A stretch of DNA of 64,000 nt from JABFXX01 sp964419605 (lineage in GTDB: Bacteria; Myxococcota_A; Polyangia; Haliangiales; Haliangiaceae), in the NCBI GenBank assembly GCA_964419605.1, contig CAYQQM010000016.1, positions 5,461 to 69,460 on the forward strand. The letters run 5' to 3'. The notes under the pieces were generated by a model, which searched no databases, was not told where the DNA came from, and saw only the letters and a list, made by a program, of their open reading frames with translations. The position numbers and the translations under genes are program-made. Positions 23,872 through 33,390 of this stretch are shown piece after piece; position 1 is the first letter of the stretch; every line of letters begins with the position of its first letter.

Positions 23872-24694
23872 CGAGCCACACCGGCAACGGGGCAAAGCGA
23901 TCGATCGCCCGGTCGAGCAAGCTGTATCCCGAGATTCGCCCCGGCAACCACTGCTTGAGGCCCTCCATGTCGAGTAGCGGTCGCGCAACCGGATCATCGT
24001 AAGACATCCCGAACAGCAGCTCGGCAAACGCCGCGATCTCCGACGGAGCTCCATCAAGCACGGTCATGTTGCAGTGGTCATACGGCGCGGTGTGATGAAG
24101 TACCCGCGTTGCCTGCGCCGGAAGTAGACCCTCCCGCGCAAATGCGAGCCGATTGGCGTCGAGAATGCAAGCGGCCTCGACCGTTCCCGCGAGGAGTGCC
24201 TTCACCGCATCGCGCTCGCCGCCGATATGATCGCCATGTTTCCCCAACAACACATCGTGCCGAATCACTGCAACGTCCTTGCCTGGCTCCACCCCTGCCT
24301 CTGCAATCGCGAGCAGGGGAATCAGTGTGGCCTGCGGAGAATCCGCCGCTCCCACACCGACCGTCGTTCCGCGCAAGTCCGCGATCGCACCGATGCGGGA
24401 GTCGCCGCGCACAAGGATCACACTGGTTAGATCGCGATCGGTATCTCTCATCGCGATCGCTTTTGCCGTACGTCCCGCCCGGGCTGCCCGTCGCTCTGTA
24501 TGCAGCCAGGCCAGGGGCGAGTTCCAGGCAACGTCCAGATCGCCGCGCAGATGCGCTTCGACTTGACGCTCGTAATTCGTAAACAATACGTAGTCGATCG
24601 CAAGGCCATGCTGTCGAAACCACGCGCGAAATCCGTCCCAAATCGGGATCACTTTCGCGTCGTAGGCGACCGCGCCGAGAATGAGTTCTTTCAT
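23864..24694 (-). CDS. Cytosolic PhnD/SsuA-like substrate-binding-fold protein
   Basis: A 276-residue protein with the periplasmic-binding fold of the PhnD/SsuA/NMT1 families: an early beta strand ELILGAVAYDAKVIPIWDGF, the hinge-type segment LDVAWNSPLAWLH, DLRGTTVGVGAADSPQA and ALLAGTVEAACILDANR. It has no signal peptide and starts directly with the first strand, so it should stay in the cytosol. No ABC permease or ATPase gene is nearby. Cytosolic relatives of this fold are known enzymes or co-factors (for example the THI5/NMT1 pyrimidine synthase), but the Cys-rich iron motif of THI5 is not seen here. It is linked by overlap to the diiron gene and 19 bases after the flavoprotein gene. Confidence 0.82.
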   Translation of the reverse strand: MKELILGAVAYDAKVIPIWDGFRAWFRQHGLAIDYVLFTNYERQVEAHLRGDLDVAWNSPLAWLHTERRAARAGRTAKAIAMRDTDRDLTSVILVRGDSRIGAIADLRGTTVGVGAADSPQATLIPLLAIAEAGVEPGKDVAVIRHDVLLGKHGDHIGGERDAVKALLAGTVEAACILDANRLAFAREGLLPAQATRVLHHTAPYDHCNMTVLDGAPSEIAAFAELLFGMSYDDPVARPLLDMEGLKQWLPGRISGYSLLDRAIDRFAPLPVWLGG

Positions 24695-24713
24695 CGGTTT
24701 CGTCCTTCGCGTT

Positions 24714-25826
24714 TCAAAACAATGGCAATCCGCATACAGCCTTGCCGATGAAGTCGTAGAGCACGTCGCTGGTCGGCGCCATCACCAGCGCCGCCCTGGC
24801 ATCGCGAAACACGCGTTCGACTCCCACTTCTTTGCGAAATGCCGCGCCGCCACACACCCGCATCGCCAGATCCGTAACTTCGACCGCCGCCTCTCCGGCG
24901 GCCGCTTTGCACTCCAGGACGCGCAGCGACGCGTCAGCGCGCCCGGTGCCGATCGCCACAAGAGTGTCGGAATTGAGGGCCTTGGTCTGGTCGGTCTTGA
25001 TCCGCATGCGCGCGATATAGCTTCGAGCGGTAGGGAGATCCGCGATCGAGGAGGCTACATGGCGAAACGTCGTCGCTGCTGCGTGCTTGGCGGTACGCTC
25101 GACCGCGGCCTCCATGAGCCCCGCTGATACCGCGGCGGACATCGCATTGAACCATGGCAGCACCACGCCCATCATGATCCCAAACCCACCGCCATCGCTG
25201 CCCAATTGCGCCGTCGTTGGAAGCTTTGCCGCCTCTGCAGTGACCGGGGCTGAGTCGTTGCCGCGCAACCCGAGTCCGTCGAAGGCGCCGTCGATGCGCA
25301 AACCGGAGGTCGTGCGCGGCACAAGCCATAGCGTTGTCATCTCGGCCCCCGCGATCGGCTTGGTCGACCACACGTAACTGTCGGCGTGGTGCGCCGATGT
25401 AACGAAGCTTTTCTTCGCAGTCAGCCGAACCCCGTCCGAATCTTGCGTCGCGGTGCCCAGGGACGCCCAGAACTGACTGCGCGATCCGAATTCGCTAAAT
25501 GCAAGCGTGGTCAAGTGTTTCCCCCGCGCGATGGCTTTGCGGACGTCGATCGGCCCATGTGCCTCGACGACCCGGGTCGCGGCGTAGTGCATGCACACGA
25601 TCATCGCCGTCGATCCGCACTCGCGCGCAATCCGCTCGATCACGTGGCATGCAGCTGCAAGACCCTCGCCCTGCCCGCCCACGTCGGTCGCACTCACGAG
25701 GCCCAGCAGCCCCGACGCGGCGAGCGCCTCGAGTGGTTTGGCAGGAAACGCACCGCCGTCGGTCTCAACGGCAGCAGCCGCGATCTGCGGCGCAATGGAC
25801 TCAATCACTTTTGCATAGTCAAACAT
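24714..25826 (-). CDS. Acyl-CoA dehydrogenase family flavoprotein
   Basis: A 370-residue flavoprotein with the acyl-CoA dehydrogenase fold: N-terminal helical domain, the beta domain with FSEFGSRS and LTAKKSFVTSAHHADSYV, and the C-terminal helical domain ending RDARAALVMAPTSDVL. The C-terminal loop that in true dehydrogenases carries the base (YEGT) reads APTSD, with no Glu. This resembles the group D flavin monooxygenases (DszC type) rather than a fatty-acid dehydrogenase. It is the first gene of a four-gene operon with a PhnD-like protein, a diiron protein and pgeF. A function as flavin-dependent monooxygenase is inference from the missing base and the neighbours. Confidence 0.85.
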   Translation of the reverse strand: MFDYAKVIESIAPQIAAAAVETDGGAFPAKPLEALAASGLLGLVSATDVGGQGEGLAAACHVIERIARECGSTAMIVCMHYAATRVVEAHGPIDVRKAIARGKHLTTLAFSEFGSRSQFWASLGTATQDSDGVRLTAKKSFVTSAHHADSYVWSTKPIAGAEMTTLWLVPRTTSGLRIDGAFDGLGLRGNDSAPVTAEAAKLPTTAQLGSDGGGFGIMMGVVLPWFNAMSAAVSAGLMEAAVERTAKHAAATTFRHVASSIADLPTARSYIARMRIKTDQTKALNSDTLVAIGTGRADASLRVLECKAAAGEAAVEVTDLAMRVCGGAAFRKEVGVERVFRDARAALVMAPTSDVLYDFIGKAVCGLPLF

Positions 25827-26217
25827 AGCTCTCCAGGCGCGGCGGGTGGCCGCGGCGTGGAGAGCCGCGTCACTCGTCGCAGTGGGACCCGGACACGCCG
25901 GGCCAAGTTGGTAGTCAGCGTCGGAACATGACCGGCGGAATCTACATCAAGGTAAAGCGAAGGAGAAGCCCCCAGCCAAGCTGGTCCTCCATGGCGCAGG
26001 GTGAACTCTGCGTTTCCAAGGCTGAACACCGCATTGGTTAGAGAAGCGATGAAGTGGCCGGCCTCCTAACGAATGTGCCCGTCTGGGATACGATGTGAAT
26101 CATCGTCATTGTATCGAGTTTCGGCTTCGACGAGGTTGAGCAACCAGGCGGCGACCGGCAAGCCGATTTTGCTACCGAACTCCGTTTCTCCAATGTACTT
26201 TCTTCGGCGTACCGCTA
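25827..26217. other. 391-bp divergent intergenic region
   Basis: Lies between the minus-strand flavoprotein operon and the plus-strand 878-residue gene and should hold both promoters. A minus-strand frame ending at 26066 codes a protein-like tail (EFGSKIGLPVAAWLLNLVEA) but has no start signal outside the 878-residue gene and no known family. No tRNA, repeat or terminator was recognised. Confidence 0.35.
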
Positions 26218-28854
26218 ATGCAAGGGCATGAACGAAAACCTGCGATTGGGCTAACGCCGGAAGCACCCGGCCACGAATTCGCGGAGGCCCCCGCGTTTCA
26301 GCTGAATTGGACAGCCAATATCGTCTCGACACTGCAAGTGCCCACTGCCTCGCAGCAAGGATATCCGCAAATCCCTTACGCAGTTGTCGCATCGCCGCGA
26401 AGGCAGACACGAGTTCCCTACGCGCCCGTCGAGACCGGCCATGAAGACGCCCTCGTTCAGGGCGGCCAGAGGTTGGCCGACCTCAATCGTCGGTTTCAGC
26501 AGCGGTGCAAAGCGCATTCGCGACTCGTTCGCACCAACTCCGCCTGGAAGTACGCCAGCGCCCGGACTGAAACCGCGTTGGGCTCTGCCGACGGGTACGC
26601 CGATCCTGAGGTTCGCATTCCGGCCTTCGACCTGCTCAATGCGGTCGGCGAGCTACTACACGCTGCGGAACAGAGCCTTTCAAATGCCGTCAGTGGTCAA
26701 CGGCAGGAACTTCAGCTGTTTGCATGGCGGGCAAACGTCGCTGAAATGCAACTCCAGAACTACGACCAGCTGCTGCGCGAATACCGTGAGCGAGAGAAAC
26801 GCGGACGAGACAAGCTCGGCACCATCCTGACCGGTGCCGCCGCAGCCACGAGTAGCGTACTGACATTCGGCGCTGGCGCACTACCTGCCGCGTTGGCGAC
26901 CGGCGGTGCCGCTGCAGCAACCAGGGTGGCGATCGAACATCATCAGAATGAACTCGACGGTGACGTCATTCGTTGGAGCGATCTTGCGTTCGACGCTACT
27001 CGTGACGGATTGGAAAACGGGCTGCCAGTTTTCGTTGGGATGAAGGTGTTTACCTATTTGGCCTCAGCGCTCCCGTTCTACCTAGGGCAACATGCTCCCG
27101 AGGCTCTCCTGATCGAAATCGGCGCGAAACTTGGATTCACGGGACCGATACCCCGTGACTTGTTTGCCCAGGCGATGCATACGTGGTTTGCCGCGCGCGG
27201 CCATGAGTTGGCGAGTCTTGGTTCTGCTGTCGGTACGTCGGCCCTGACTGCAAGTGTTGCCGTGGCGGTCGAGCAACTCTACCGAGAGCCTGAACAGGCC
27301 ATGACCGTGAACCGATTCATCGAGATCGTTGGAAATCACATCCTCGCGAGCGCCGGGTTACAGCTACTGATCCTCGCCGGGATTCGCGGGGCGCGGTTCG
27401 TCGCGGCGCAACAGGTCCAAGGTTCGCGTGAGCTTCCCAGTCTCATTCCCTGGCACTCGGATGGCCAACCGGGGCTGGTCGATCGAGGAGCGGATTGGCC
27501 TCGGAGGGGTCCAACTCCAGAAATCCGCCCCGACTTGGCGATTGCGGCGGAATGGCTTTCTGCCTATGGGCGAAGCCGGCTTCCTCCAGACTATCAACCC
27601 ATTTTTGAGCAGTACCTATGGCACCGCGCCGCACACCCCATTGCCAGTCCCGAACTTCGCAACAAAGCCATCGACGCTCGCACCGCGATGAAGTTTGTGC
27701 ATTGGCTTAGAGCCGAGGCAAACGACGCACTTGCGGAGCAAGGACATGTGTTCACGGCGACGTTTCACTGGTGGAGCGCCGACAAGTTGGTGCAGGCTGC
27801 AGACGCAATCATCTCTCGGGGCCACCTGAGCGCGCACGATTTGGATAACCTCGTGGAAACGTACCTGCTAACGCTGGGCGCAAGTCCGTTGCGTCATGAT
27901 CAGCGGTTCTTCGACGGCCCGAACGGTGGATGGCGCCGTTACTGGCATATTCCCGATCAACGGCCGCCAGCGCGGTACTTGCGTCGACCGTTTGAGGTCC
28001 CCGAAAGCAACCCGTGGCAGGCAATGAATATTCCTGCGCGAAGCGTTGGGCCAAGGGACCATACGTGGACGGTGAACGAAGATCCGAGCCCCGGACCCAG
28101 CTACACGATCCACGACGACAACCACAACGAGTTTAAGCGGCCCACCCCACGATCGCCTGGAAATCTTGGCAACTCAGCGGTTCATGACTTTCCGATCATG
28201 ATGCGTCAGGCAGATTTCGAAGGCACGATTCAAGCGATTGCCAGTGGAATGGACGAGGGTCGCGCTTCCCATCTGCAGCGCGTGTACTGGGTATTAACTC
28301 ATGAGTTCGCATTCTCACCACAACCGGAATATCTTCTAGCAAGAGGCAACGTCGAACCGGAATGGATCATCGAGAGAGGTGTGACAAGCTTCGCTGAAGA
28401 AGGGAAGACCGTGTCCCCGGAGGACATGGCAGCTGCGCTCGCCATGTTTGACCACTTGTGCGACTGGTACCTCGCGGCCTTTGCGGATGGTCGTCAACGG
28501 ATGTTCGAAGGCAACTTTCGGAATGCACTCGCGAAGTTAGGTCACGACCTACCAGAAGCGACCGGGCGTGTCCGTCTGCACGTCAACGCGAAAGCTCCCT
28601 CAGTCGAGGATTACAAGCTGTTCATGTTTGATGACCGTGTTGATCGCAATAAGCCGCCCATGATCGACGACGATTTCCGCGGCCGCGTTCGCGCCGAAGT
28701 TTCAAGCGAAGAGCAGCCGATGTTCGATAACCGCTACGGGAAGCTGACTCTGTTCATCAATCGTTGGGCGATGTACAAAGCGTCAGTGGAAGGGCAACCG
28801 ATCCACATCGAGAAGCGAGTCAAGCCGATGAAAGTAGACGATCGCAAATATTGA
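26218..28854 (+). CDS. Large orphan protein, candidate effector or toxin
   Basis: An 878-residue protein I cannot assign to a family. Residues 1-150 are polar, with no signal peptide. Residues about 150-205 are helical and charged (YDQLLREYREREKRGRDKLG), then come two Gly/Ala-rich hydrophobic blocks (about 204-238 and 335-358) that could insert in a membrane, and a polar C-terminal 500 residues rich in Trp, His and acidic residues. Such a plan is common in delivered toxins and contractile-injection effectors, but that is inference. GC is lower than in the core genes and it stands alone, divergent from the flavoprotein operon, so transfer is possible. The start at 26218 lacks a clear ribosome binding site. 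Confidence 0.7.
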   Translation: MQGHERKPAIGLTPEAPGHEFAEAPAFQLNWTANIVSTLQVPTASQQGYPQIPYAVVASPRRQTRVPYAPVETGHEDALVQGGQRLADLNRRFQQRCKAHSRLVRTNSAWKYASARTETALGSADGYADPEVRIPAFDLLNAVGELLHAAEQSLSNAVSGQRQELQLFAWRANVAEMQLQNYDQLLREYREREKRGRDKLGTILTGAAAATSSVLTFGAGALPAALATGGAAAATRVAIEHHQNELDGDVIRWSDLAFDATRDGLENGLPVFVGMKVFTYLASALPFYLGQHAPEALLIEIGAKLGFTGPIPRDLFAQAMHTWFAARGHELASLGSAVGTSALTASVAVAVEQLYREPEQAMTVNRFIEIVGNHILASAGLQLLILAGIRGARFVAAQQVQGSRELPSLIPWHSDGQPGLVDRGADWPRRGPTPEIRPDLAIAAEWLSAYGRSRLPPDYQPIFEQYLWHRAAHPIASPELRNKAIDARTAMKFVHWLRAEANDALAEQGHVFTATFHWWSADKLVQAADAIISRGHLSAHDLDNLVETYLLTLGASPLRHDQRFFDGPNGGWRRYWHIPDQRPPARYLRRPFEVPESNPWQAMNIPARSVGPRDHTWTVNEDPSPGPSYTIHDDNHNEFKRPTPRSPGNLGNSAVHDFPIMMRQADFEGTIQAIASGMDEGRASHLQRVYWVLTHEFAFSPQPEYLLARGNVEPEWIIERGVTSFAEEGKTVSPEDMAAALAMFDHLCDWYLAAFADGRQRMFEGNFRNALAKLGHDLPEATGRVRLHVNAKAPSVEDYKLFMFDDRVDRNKPPMIDDDFRGRVRAEVSSEEQPMFDNRYGKLTLFINRWAMYKASVEGQPIHIEKRVKPMKVDDRKY

Positions 28855-28939
28855 ATGCAATCGCCCTGGCTTTTCGCCAGTCTGCGACATCGCCTTCGCT
28901 AAGGCCCCGTTGTCTCGCCCAACATGGTAGTTCCGGAGC

Positions 28940-31039
28940 GTGAAGCGCGCACTGTTCGTCTTGCTGTCAACATGCTGCCCGAGCGCCCCCCCGGTGACGC
29001 CAGCGTCGGCGGTCTCGGGGAAACAGCACTCAGGCAACGCTGGACCGGTGGTCTCGACCGAGGTAGCCAGACCGGTGACGACGAAGACGCTCGCGGCCAT
29101 CGGGCTCGATCCTGATGCGCTCGATCAGACGGCTGACCCGTGCGACGATTTTTACCAATTCGCCTGCGGCAACTGGATCGCCAGCACGGAAATCCCAAAC
29201 GACAAGCCGCTGGCGATGCGCAGCTTCGTGGCCACGACCGACCGCAACCTCGAGTTCGAACGGACCGTGCTGGAGCAGGCCCGCACCAAGCCGGGCGACG
29301 ATTCCATAATGAAGCAACTTGGAACGTACTACGGCTCGTGTATGGATGAAGCGACCCTCGACAAGGTCGGTCTTCGCGCGATTCAGCCACTGCTCGCCGT
29401 GGCGGAGTCGGTAAAGGATCTATCCACGCTATCTGCGGCAATCGGCGCGCTGCACGCGTCGGGCCTGCAAGCGCTGTTCGAGCTGGAACCTACCCAGGAT
29501 TCTGCCGATGCGCGCAATGTCATCGCCGGGATCGATCAGGGCGGCATCGGCTTGCCGGACCGGGACTACTACCTAAAAGCCGATGAGCCGACCAAGAAGA
29601 TCCGCGCCGCGTATCGCGCATTCGTTGCAAAAATGCTCGTCGCCGCTGGACGCTCGGCTACAGCAGCGGCGAAGTCCGCGGATGCCATTATCGCACTGGA
29701 AACCGAGATCGCTAAAGTCTCCAAGGACAAGGTCGCGCTTCGCGATCCCAAAACCACGTACAACAAGATCGATCGCAGCGGAGTTGCCAGCGCAATGCGC
29801 CGCTTCGATTGGGACGCGTTTTGGCCCCGCATCGGCTTGGGCGACGTACGCGATGTCACCGTAACTTCGCCGGAATTTCTCGCCGGAGTCGACGCACTGT
29901 TGGCAAAGACGCCGATGAACCTGTGGCGCGACTACCTCGCCGCATACATCGTTAGCGCTACCTCGGCGTTCACATCGACTGCGATCGAAAAGCAACGGTT
30001 TGAATTCGTATCCGTTCTCACCGGAACAACGCAGCAGGAGCCGCGTTGGAGGCGCTGCACGCAACACACCATCCGTGCGCTTGGCGATCTGCTGGGGCAG
30101 GCCTTCGTTCGCGCCAAGTTTGGCGGCTCCAGCAAAGTCGGAGCGGAGCAGCAGGTTCACTCGATCGTGGCTGCGATGAAGCGCAACCTCGCAGCGCTGC
30201 CGTGGATGGATGCCGCGACCAAAGCTCAGGCATACACCAAGCTTCAAGCGATGACCTACCAAATCGGTTACCCTGCGAAGTGGCGCAGTTACGCGCTTCC
30301 GCTGGACGCGAAGACCTGGGGCGCAAACGCCCTCGCCGCTAACGCCGCCGAAAGAGCGCGTCAGCTCGCCAAAATCGGCAAACCGGTGGACCGAAACGAT
30401 TGGGCGATCCCCGCAGTGACGGCCAATGCCTATTACGATCCGCAACTCAACGGCATGGTTTTTCCGGCAGGGATTCTGCAACCTCCCCTGTTTCAAATCG
30501 ATGCATCGATCCCGGTCAACCTCGGAGGTATGGGGGTGGTCGTCGGGCACGAACTCACCCACGGGTTTGACGACCAGGGAGCGCAGTACGACGCGGCCGG
30601 CAACCTTCGGGACTGGTGGGATCCGGACACCCAAAAGCAGTTCGTTGAGCGCACGCGCTGTGTCATCGATCAATACGCATCCTATACCGTCGCTGACGGC
30701 ACCGCGATCAATGGCGCGAACACCGTGGGTGAAAACATCGCCGACATCGGCGGCGTGAAACTGGCACTCGCCGGCTACCGCTCATTGCGCGCAGCCGCGC
30801 CCGATCGTGTGGTAGCCGACGGATTCACGGAAGATCAGCAATTTTTCCTCGCCTTCGGCCAAGCCTGGTGCGCAAAAGCTCGCCCGGACTACGAGAAACT
30901 GCTTGTAACCGTCGACGTTCACTCACCTCCACGTTGGCGAGTAAATGGCGCACTCGCGGCCACCCCAGATTTCGCCAAAGCGTTTCAGTGCAAAGCCGGC
31001 GCCAAGATGGCCCCTAGCAAGCCGTGCGTTGTGTGGTGA
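28940..31039 (+). CDS. M13 family zinc metallopeptidase (PepO-like)
   Basis: Exported neprilysin-type endopeptidase that cleaves peptides outside the cytoplasm. The 699-residue length is right for M13. A short N-terminal signal (MKRALFVLLSTCC, possibly lipid-modified) is followed by the family opening DPCDDFYQFACGNW, the NAYYDPQLNGMVFPAGILQP segment, the zinc site VVVGHELTHGFDDQG (near residue 537), GENIADIGG that supplies the third ligand, and the C-terminal CVVW. GTG 28940 is the start that keeps the signal; GGAG lies very close upstream. The gene is single and convergent with the ferredoxin/FAD gene 41 bp away. Confidence 0.95.
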   Translation: MKRALFVLLSTCCPSAPPVTPASAVSGKQHSGNAGPVVSTEVARPVTTKTLAAIGLDPDALDQTADPCDDFYQFACGNWIASTEIPNDKPLAMRSFVATTDRNLEFERTVLEQARTKPGDDSIMKQLGTYYGSCMDEATLDKVGLRAIQPLLAVAESVKDLSTLSAAIGALHASGLQALFELEPTQDSADARNVIAGIDQGGIGLPDRDYYLKADEPTKKIRAAYRAFVAKMLVAAGRSATAAAKSADAIIALETEIAKVSKDKVALRDPKTTYNKIDRSGVASAMRRFDWDAFWPRIGLGDVRDVTVTSPEFLAGVDALLAKTPMNLWRDYLAAYIVSATSAFTSTAIEKQRFEFVSVLTGTTQQEPRWRRCTQHTIRALGDLLGQAFVRAKFGGSSKVGAEQQVHSIVAAMKRNLAALPWMDAATKAQAYTKLQAMTYQIGYPAKWRSYALPLDAKTWGANALAANAAERARQLAKIGKPVDRNDWAIPAVTANAYYDPQLNGMVFPAGILQPPLFQIDASIPVNLGGMGVVVGHELTHGFDDQGAQYDAAGNLRDWWDPDTQKQFVERTRCVIDQYASYTVADGTAINGANTVGENIADIGGVKLALAGYRSLRAAAPDRVVADGFTEDQQFFLAFGQAWCAKARPDYEKLLVTVDVHSPPRWRVNGALAATPDFAKAFQCKAGAKMAPSKPCVVW

Positions 31040-31080
31040 TCGGTGACCGTGCGCTATGATCAGTCCGAGTGAACTGTGCT

Positions 31081-33390
31081 TTAGTCCAAGTCCCATTCGA
31101 CATCGGCGAGCGACGAATCGTGCTGGATATTCACGGCCCGCGTTCGGTCATCGCTTGGGCCTGGCAACTTGTCGATGCTGGCCAGTCGAGTCGCTTCATC
31201 ATCGTGGTCGTCGGCGTGTAGAAACGTGGGGGCAAGCTTGCCCGAGGCCCGGCCAGTGCTGCCCTTAGGCGTCCCCTCCGCGCTGCGCTTGTCCAGCTGA
31301 CTTAGGTCGAGTCTGGCCATCTGAGTCGGCTGGTCGTCGAATTCGACTGCACCGTTCCCCGGAGCATTGCGGACCGCTGCGAGCAATTCGGCATCGCTGA
31401 CGGCCCGTGTCGTTTCCTCAAATGGCTTGGGCAGAGGTTTTTTTCCGTAGCGGAATGGCGGTGGAGGTTGGCTATCGCGCGGGGGCGCCCCCAAGGAAGT
31501 CGCCTTGGGGGGCCCGCCGCTCGGTCGCCGAGAGCGGCCCACCCCGGGTAGCGCAACGATTGATGCCGGCTTGGGCAACGCATCCCGTCGCCGCGGCGGC
31601 GGCGCCGGCGCAGCACCGGCGGCATCGAAATCGAGATCAAACGCGTGAGATCGATCGATGACCACCTGCGAGTCCTCGTCCGCTCTCCGGCCACCTTCAT
31701 CCCGAAGCATGCGCAAAATTCGCGTACGCTCGCCGGCGGTCAACGAATCGCGACGACGACGCTTCGCGAACTCCGACAGCGGAACCGGCGCCTCAAACTT
31801 CTTGCCCTTGCCCGGCTTGGGAGGCAGGGGCGCCATTCCCAATGGTCCGTCCTGGCTGTCCGATCGATCCCGGATCGAAAAAATGCTGGTGGCGGAGCGC
31901 AGCCACTTCCTAGGACCGCGCGGTTCGGCCGCACCGGTTTGGCCAATCGCCTGTCGAGACGGCTCCACCCCCGCCGATCCGCCGAGGATCTGGGCCGCTG
32001 CACCGGCCGCATCGCGCGCACATTCAACCGCGCGCGGCACCAACCGACGAACGATGTCGTCCGTCTTACCCATTTGGTGTTGGTGTGGCCGCTCGACGAA
32101 GTGAACCCCCAATCGCTCTAGCCACTGCACGGGCGGGTCGGCTCCGATCAACACGAATGCTGCGTCGTTTGGATAGCGTTGCTGCGTGCCGTCGCCGAGC
32201 GCCAGCGTCACTGAATCTGGGTCGAACTGGACCACCTGCGACCCCAACTCGACCGCAATACGCCCCTCCGCTGCGTAGCGCTCGATGCCAAGTCGATTCT
32301 TTTGAGCGGCTCGCTGCAGCCCGTTGCCGCGATAGGACATCGTTACGGCAGCACCCGCGTCGGCCAGCGCCATCACCGCTTCGCACGCCGAGTCACCTCC
32401 ACCAACCACCAATACGTCTTTGCCTCGCCATTCCTCCGGATCATCGAGGAGGCTGAATACCTTCGGCAAGTTCTCACCTGGGACTCGCAAGGTGCGTGGC
32501 TTCCCTCGCGTTCCAATCGACAACACAACGCGCTGTGCGCGATACGCATTCACCGTGGTCCGAATCTCGAAAGCGCCACCAGGGGCCGCTTGAACCGTTT
32601 CGACAGACTCGCCCCTGCGTATCGCGAGGCCGACTCGCTCAATCAGTTGCTCCCAAACCGGGATTAACTCCTCCTTCGACGAATCAAAGACCGGCAGGAA
32701 CGACAAATTTTGCGTGTCGTACGGCTCGGTCATTACAAGCTTGCCTTTGGGGTAGTGAACAATCGTTGAAGCAACGATCTGTTCCTTCTCGAATACCACG
32801 TAAGACAAACCCTTCTGAATGCATGTCATGGCGGCCGAGAGCCCGCCCGGCCCCGACCCAACGATCGCGACATCGACCATGCCCTCCCCTCCCTGCCCTG
32901 CGGACGGTCGTAACCCCATGCGGACCATGTGTTCGACGACCGCGCGTCCGAGGTTAGCGGCGTTCTTCACCAGCGGCTTCCCCGCCACCTCGCCGATCAG
33001 ATACTGCCCAGCCACAGCGGTTTGAAAGAACTCGTCAACCTCGGGAATCTTCAACGGCGGAGGCTGCTCTCCTTCTGGAAACATCACGAGTGCCTCGGTC
33101 GGGCACGCGAACATGCATGCCTCGCACTGAATGCAGTCTTCGAACCGCACCACGCGGCTCTTGTTTGCGATGAGATCCAGCACGTTGGTGGGACAAACGG
33201 CTACACACGCGTCGCAACCAGTACAGCGGTCATCGTTGATGTCGTGAATGAGAATCCGCGGTCCCGCCGCCACCGCCGGAGCCTGGCGATGCCGCTTACG
33301 AGCAGATAATGCGGTGAACGTCGCCATGAGCAGCACAGCGAAGCCCCCGAGCGCCAACGGCACGACCCAGGTCACGGAAACACTGTACAT
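31081..33390 (-). CDS. Membrane-anchored ferredoxin/FAD-NAD(P) oxidoreductase with long disordered tail
   Basis: A 769-residue redox fusion. Residues 8-28 form a membrane helix. Residues 50-105 hold two 4Fe-4S ferredoxin motifs (CTGCDACVAVCP and CIQCEACMFACP). Residues 170-470 are a thioredoxin-reductase-like flavoprotein with FAD motif VAIVGSGPGGLSAA and NAD(P) motif VLVVGGGDSACEAVMAL; the redox-active CxxC of thioredoxin reductase is absent. The last 280 residues are Pro/Arg/Asp-rich and predicted disordered, and contain a family B palindrome at 31484-31513. The likely role is electron transfer from NAD(P)H to iron-sulphur clusters at the membrane; its partners are unknown. Confidence 0.88.
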   Translation of the reverse strand: MYSVSVTWVVPLALGGFAVLLMATFTALSARKRHRQAPAVAAGPRILIHDINDDRCTGCDACVAVCPTNVLDLIANKSRVVRFEDCIQCEACMFACPTEALVMFPEGEQPPPLKIPEVDEFFQTAVAGQYLIGEVAGKPLVKNAANLGRAVVEHMVRMGLRPSAGQGGEGMVDVAIVGSGPGGLSAAMTCIQKGLSYVVFEKEQIVASTIVHYPKGKLVMTEPYDTQNLSFLPVFDSSKEELIPVWEQLIERVGLAIRRGESVETVQAAPGGAFEIRTTVNAYRAQRVVLSIGTRGKPRTLRVPGENLPKVFSLLDDPEEWRGKDVLVVGGGDSACEAVMALADAGAAVTMSYRGNGLQRAAQKNRLGIERYAAEGRIAVELGSQVVQFDPDSVTLALGDGTQQRYPNDAAFVLIGADPPVQWLERLGVHFVERPHQHQMGKTDDIVRRLVPRAVECARDAAGAAAQILGGSAGVEPSRQAIGQTGAAEPRGPRKWLRSATSIFSIRDRSDSQDGPLGMAPLPPKPGKGKKFEAPVPLSEFAKRRRRDSLTAGERTRILRMLRDEGGRRADEDSQVVIDRSHAFDLDFDAAGAAPAPPPRRRDALPKPASIVALPGVGRSRRPSGGPPKATSLGAPPRDSQPPPPFRYGKKPLPKPFEETTRAVSDAELLAAVRNAPGNGAVEFDDQPTQMARLDLSQLDKRSAEGTPKGSTGRASGKLAPTFLHADDHDDEATRLASIDKLPGPSDDRTRAVNIQHDSSLADVEWDLD
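31484..31513. repeat. Family B palindromic element in the oxidoreductase tail
   Basis: CCCCCAAGG (31488-31496) and CCTTGGGGG (31503-31511) form a 9-bp perfect hairpin with loop AAGTCG. Over 30 bases it matches the end of the lipid kinase gene (45817-45846, opposite orientation) at 27 positions. It codes for PPKATSLGAPP here and PPKGTSFGAPDA there, in the same frame. Confidence 0.65.

Noticed and set aside
26066..26410. Minus-strand frame with protein-like tail upstream of the 878-residue gene
   Set aside because: It overlaps the start of that gene, has no ribosome binding site and no known family; the similarity to coding sequence may be chance.
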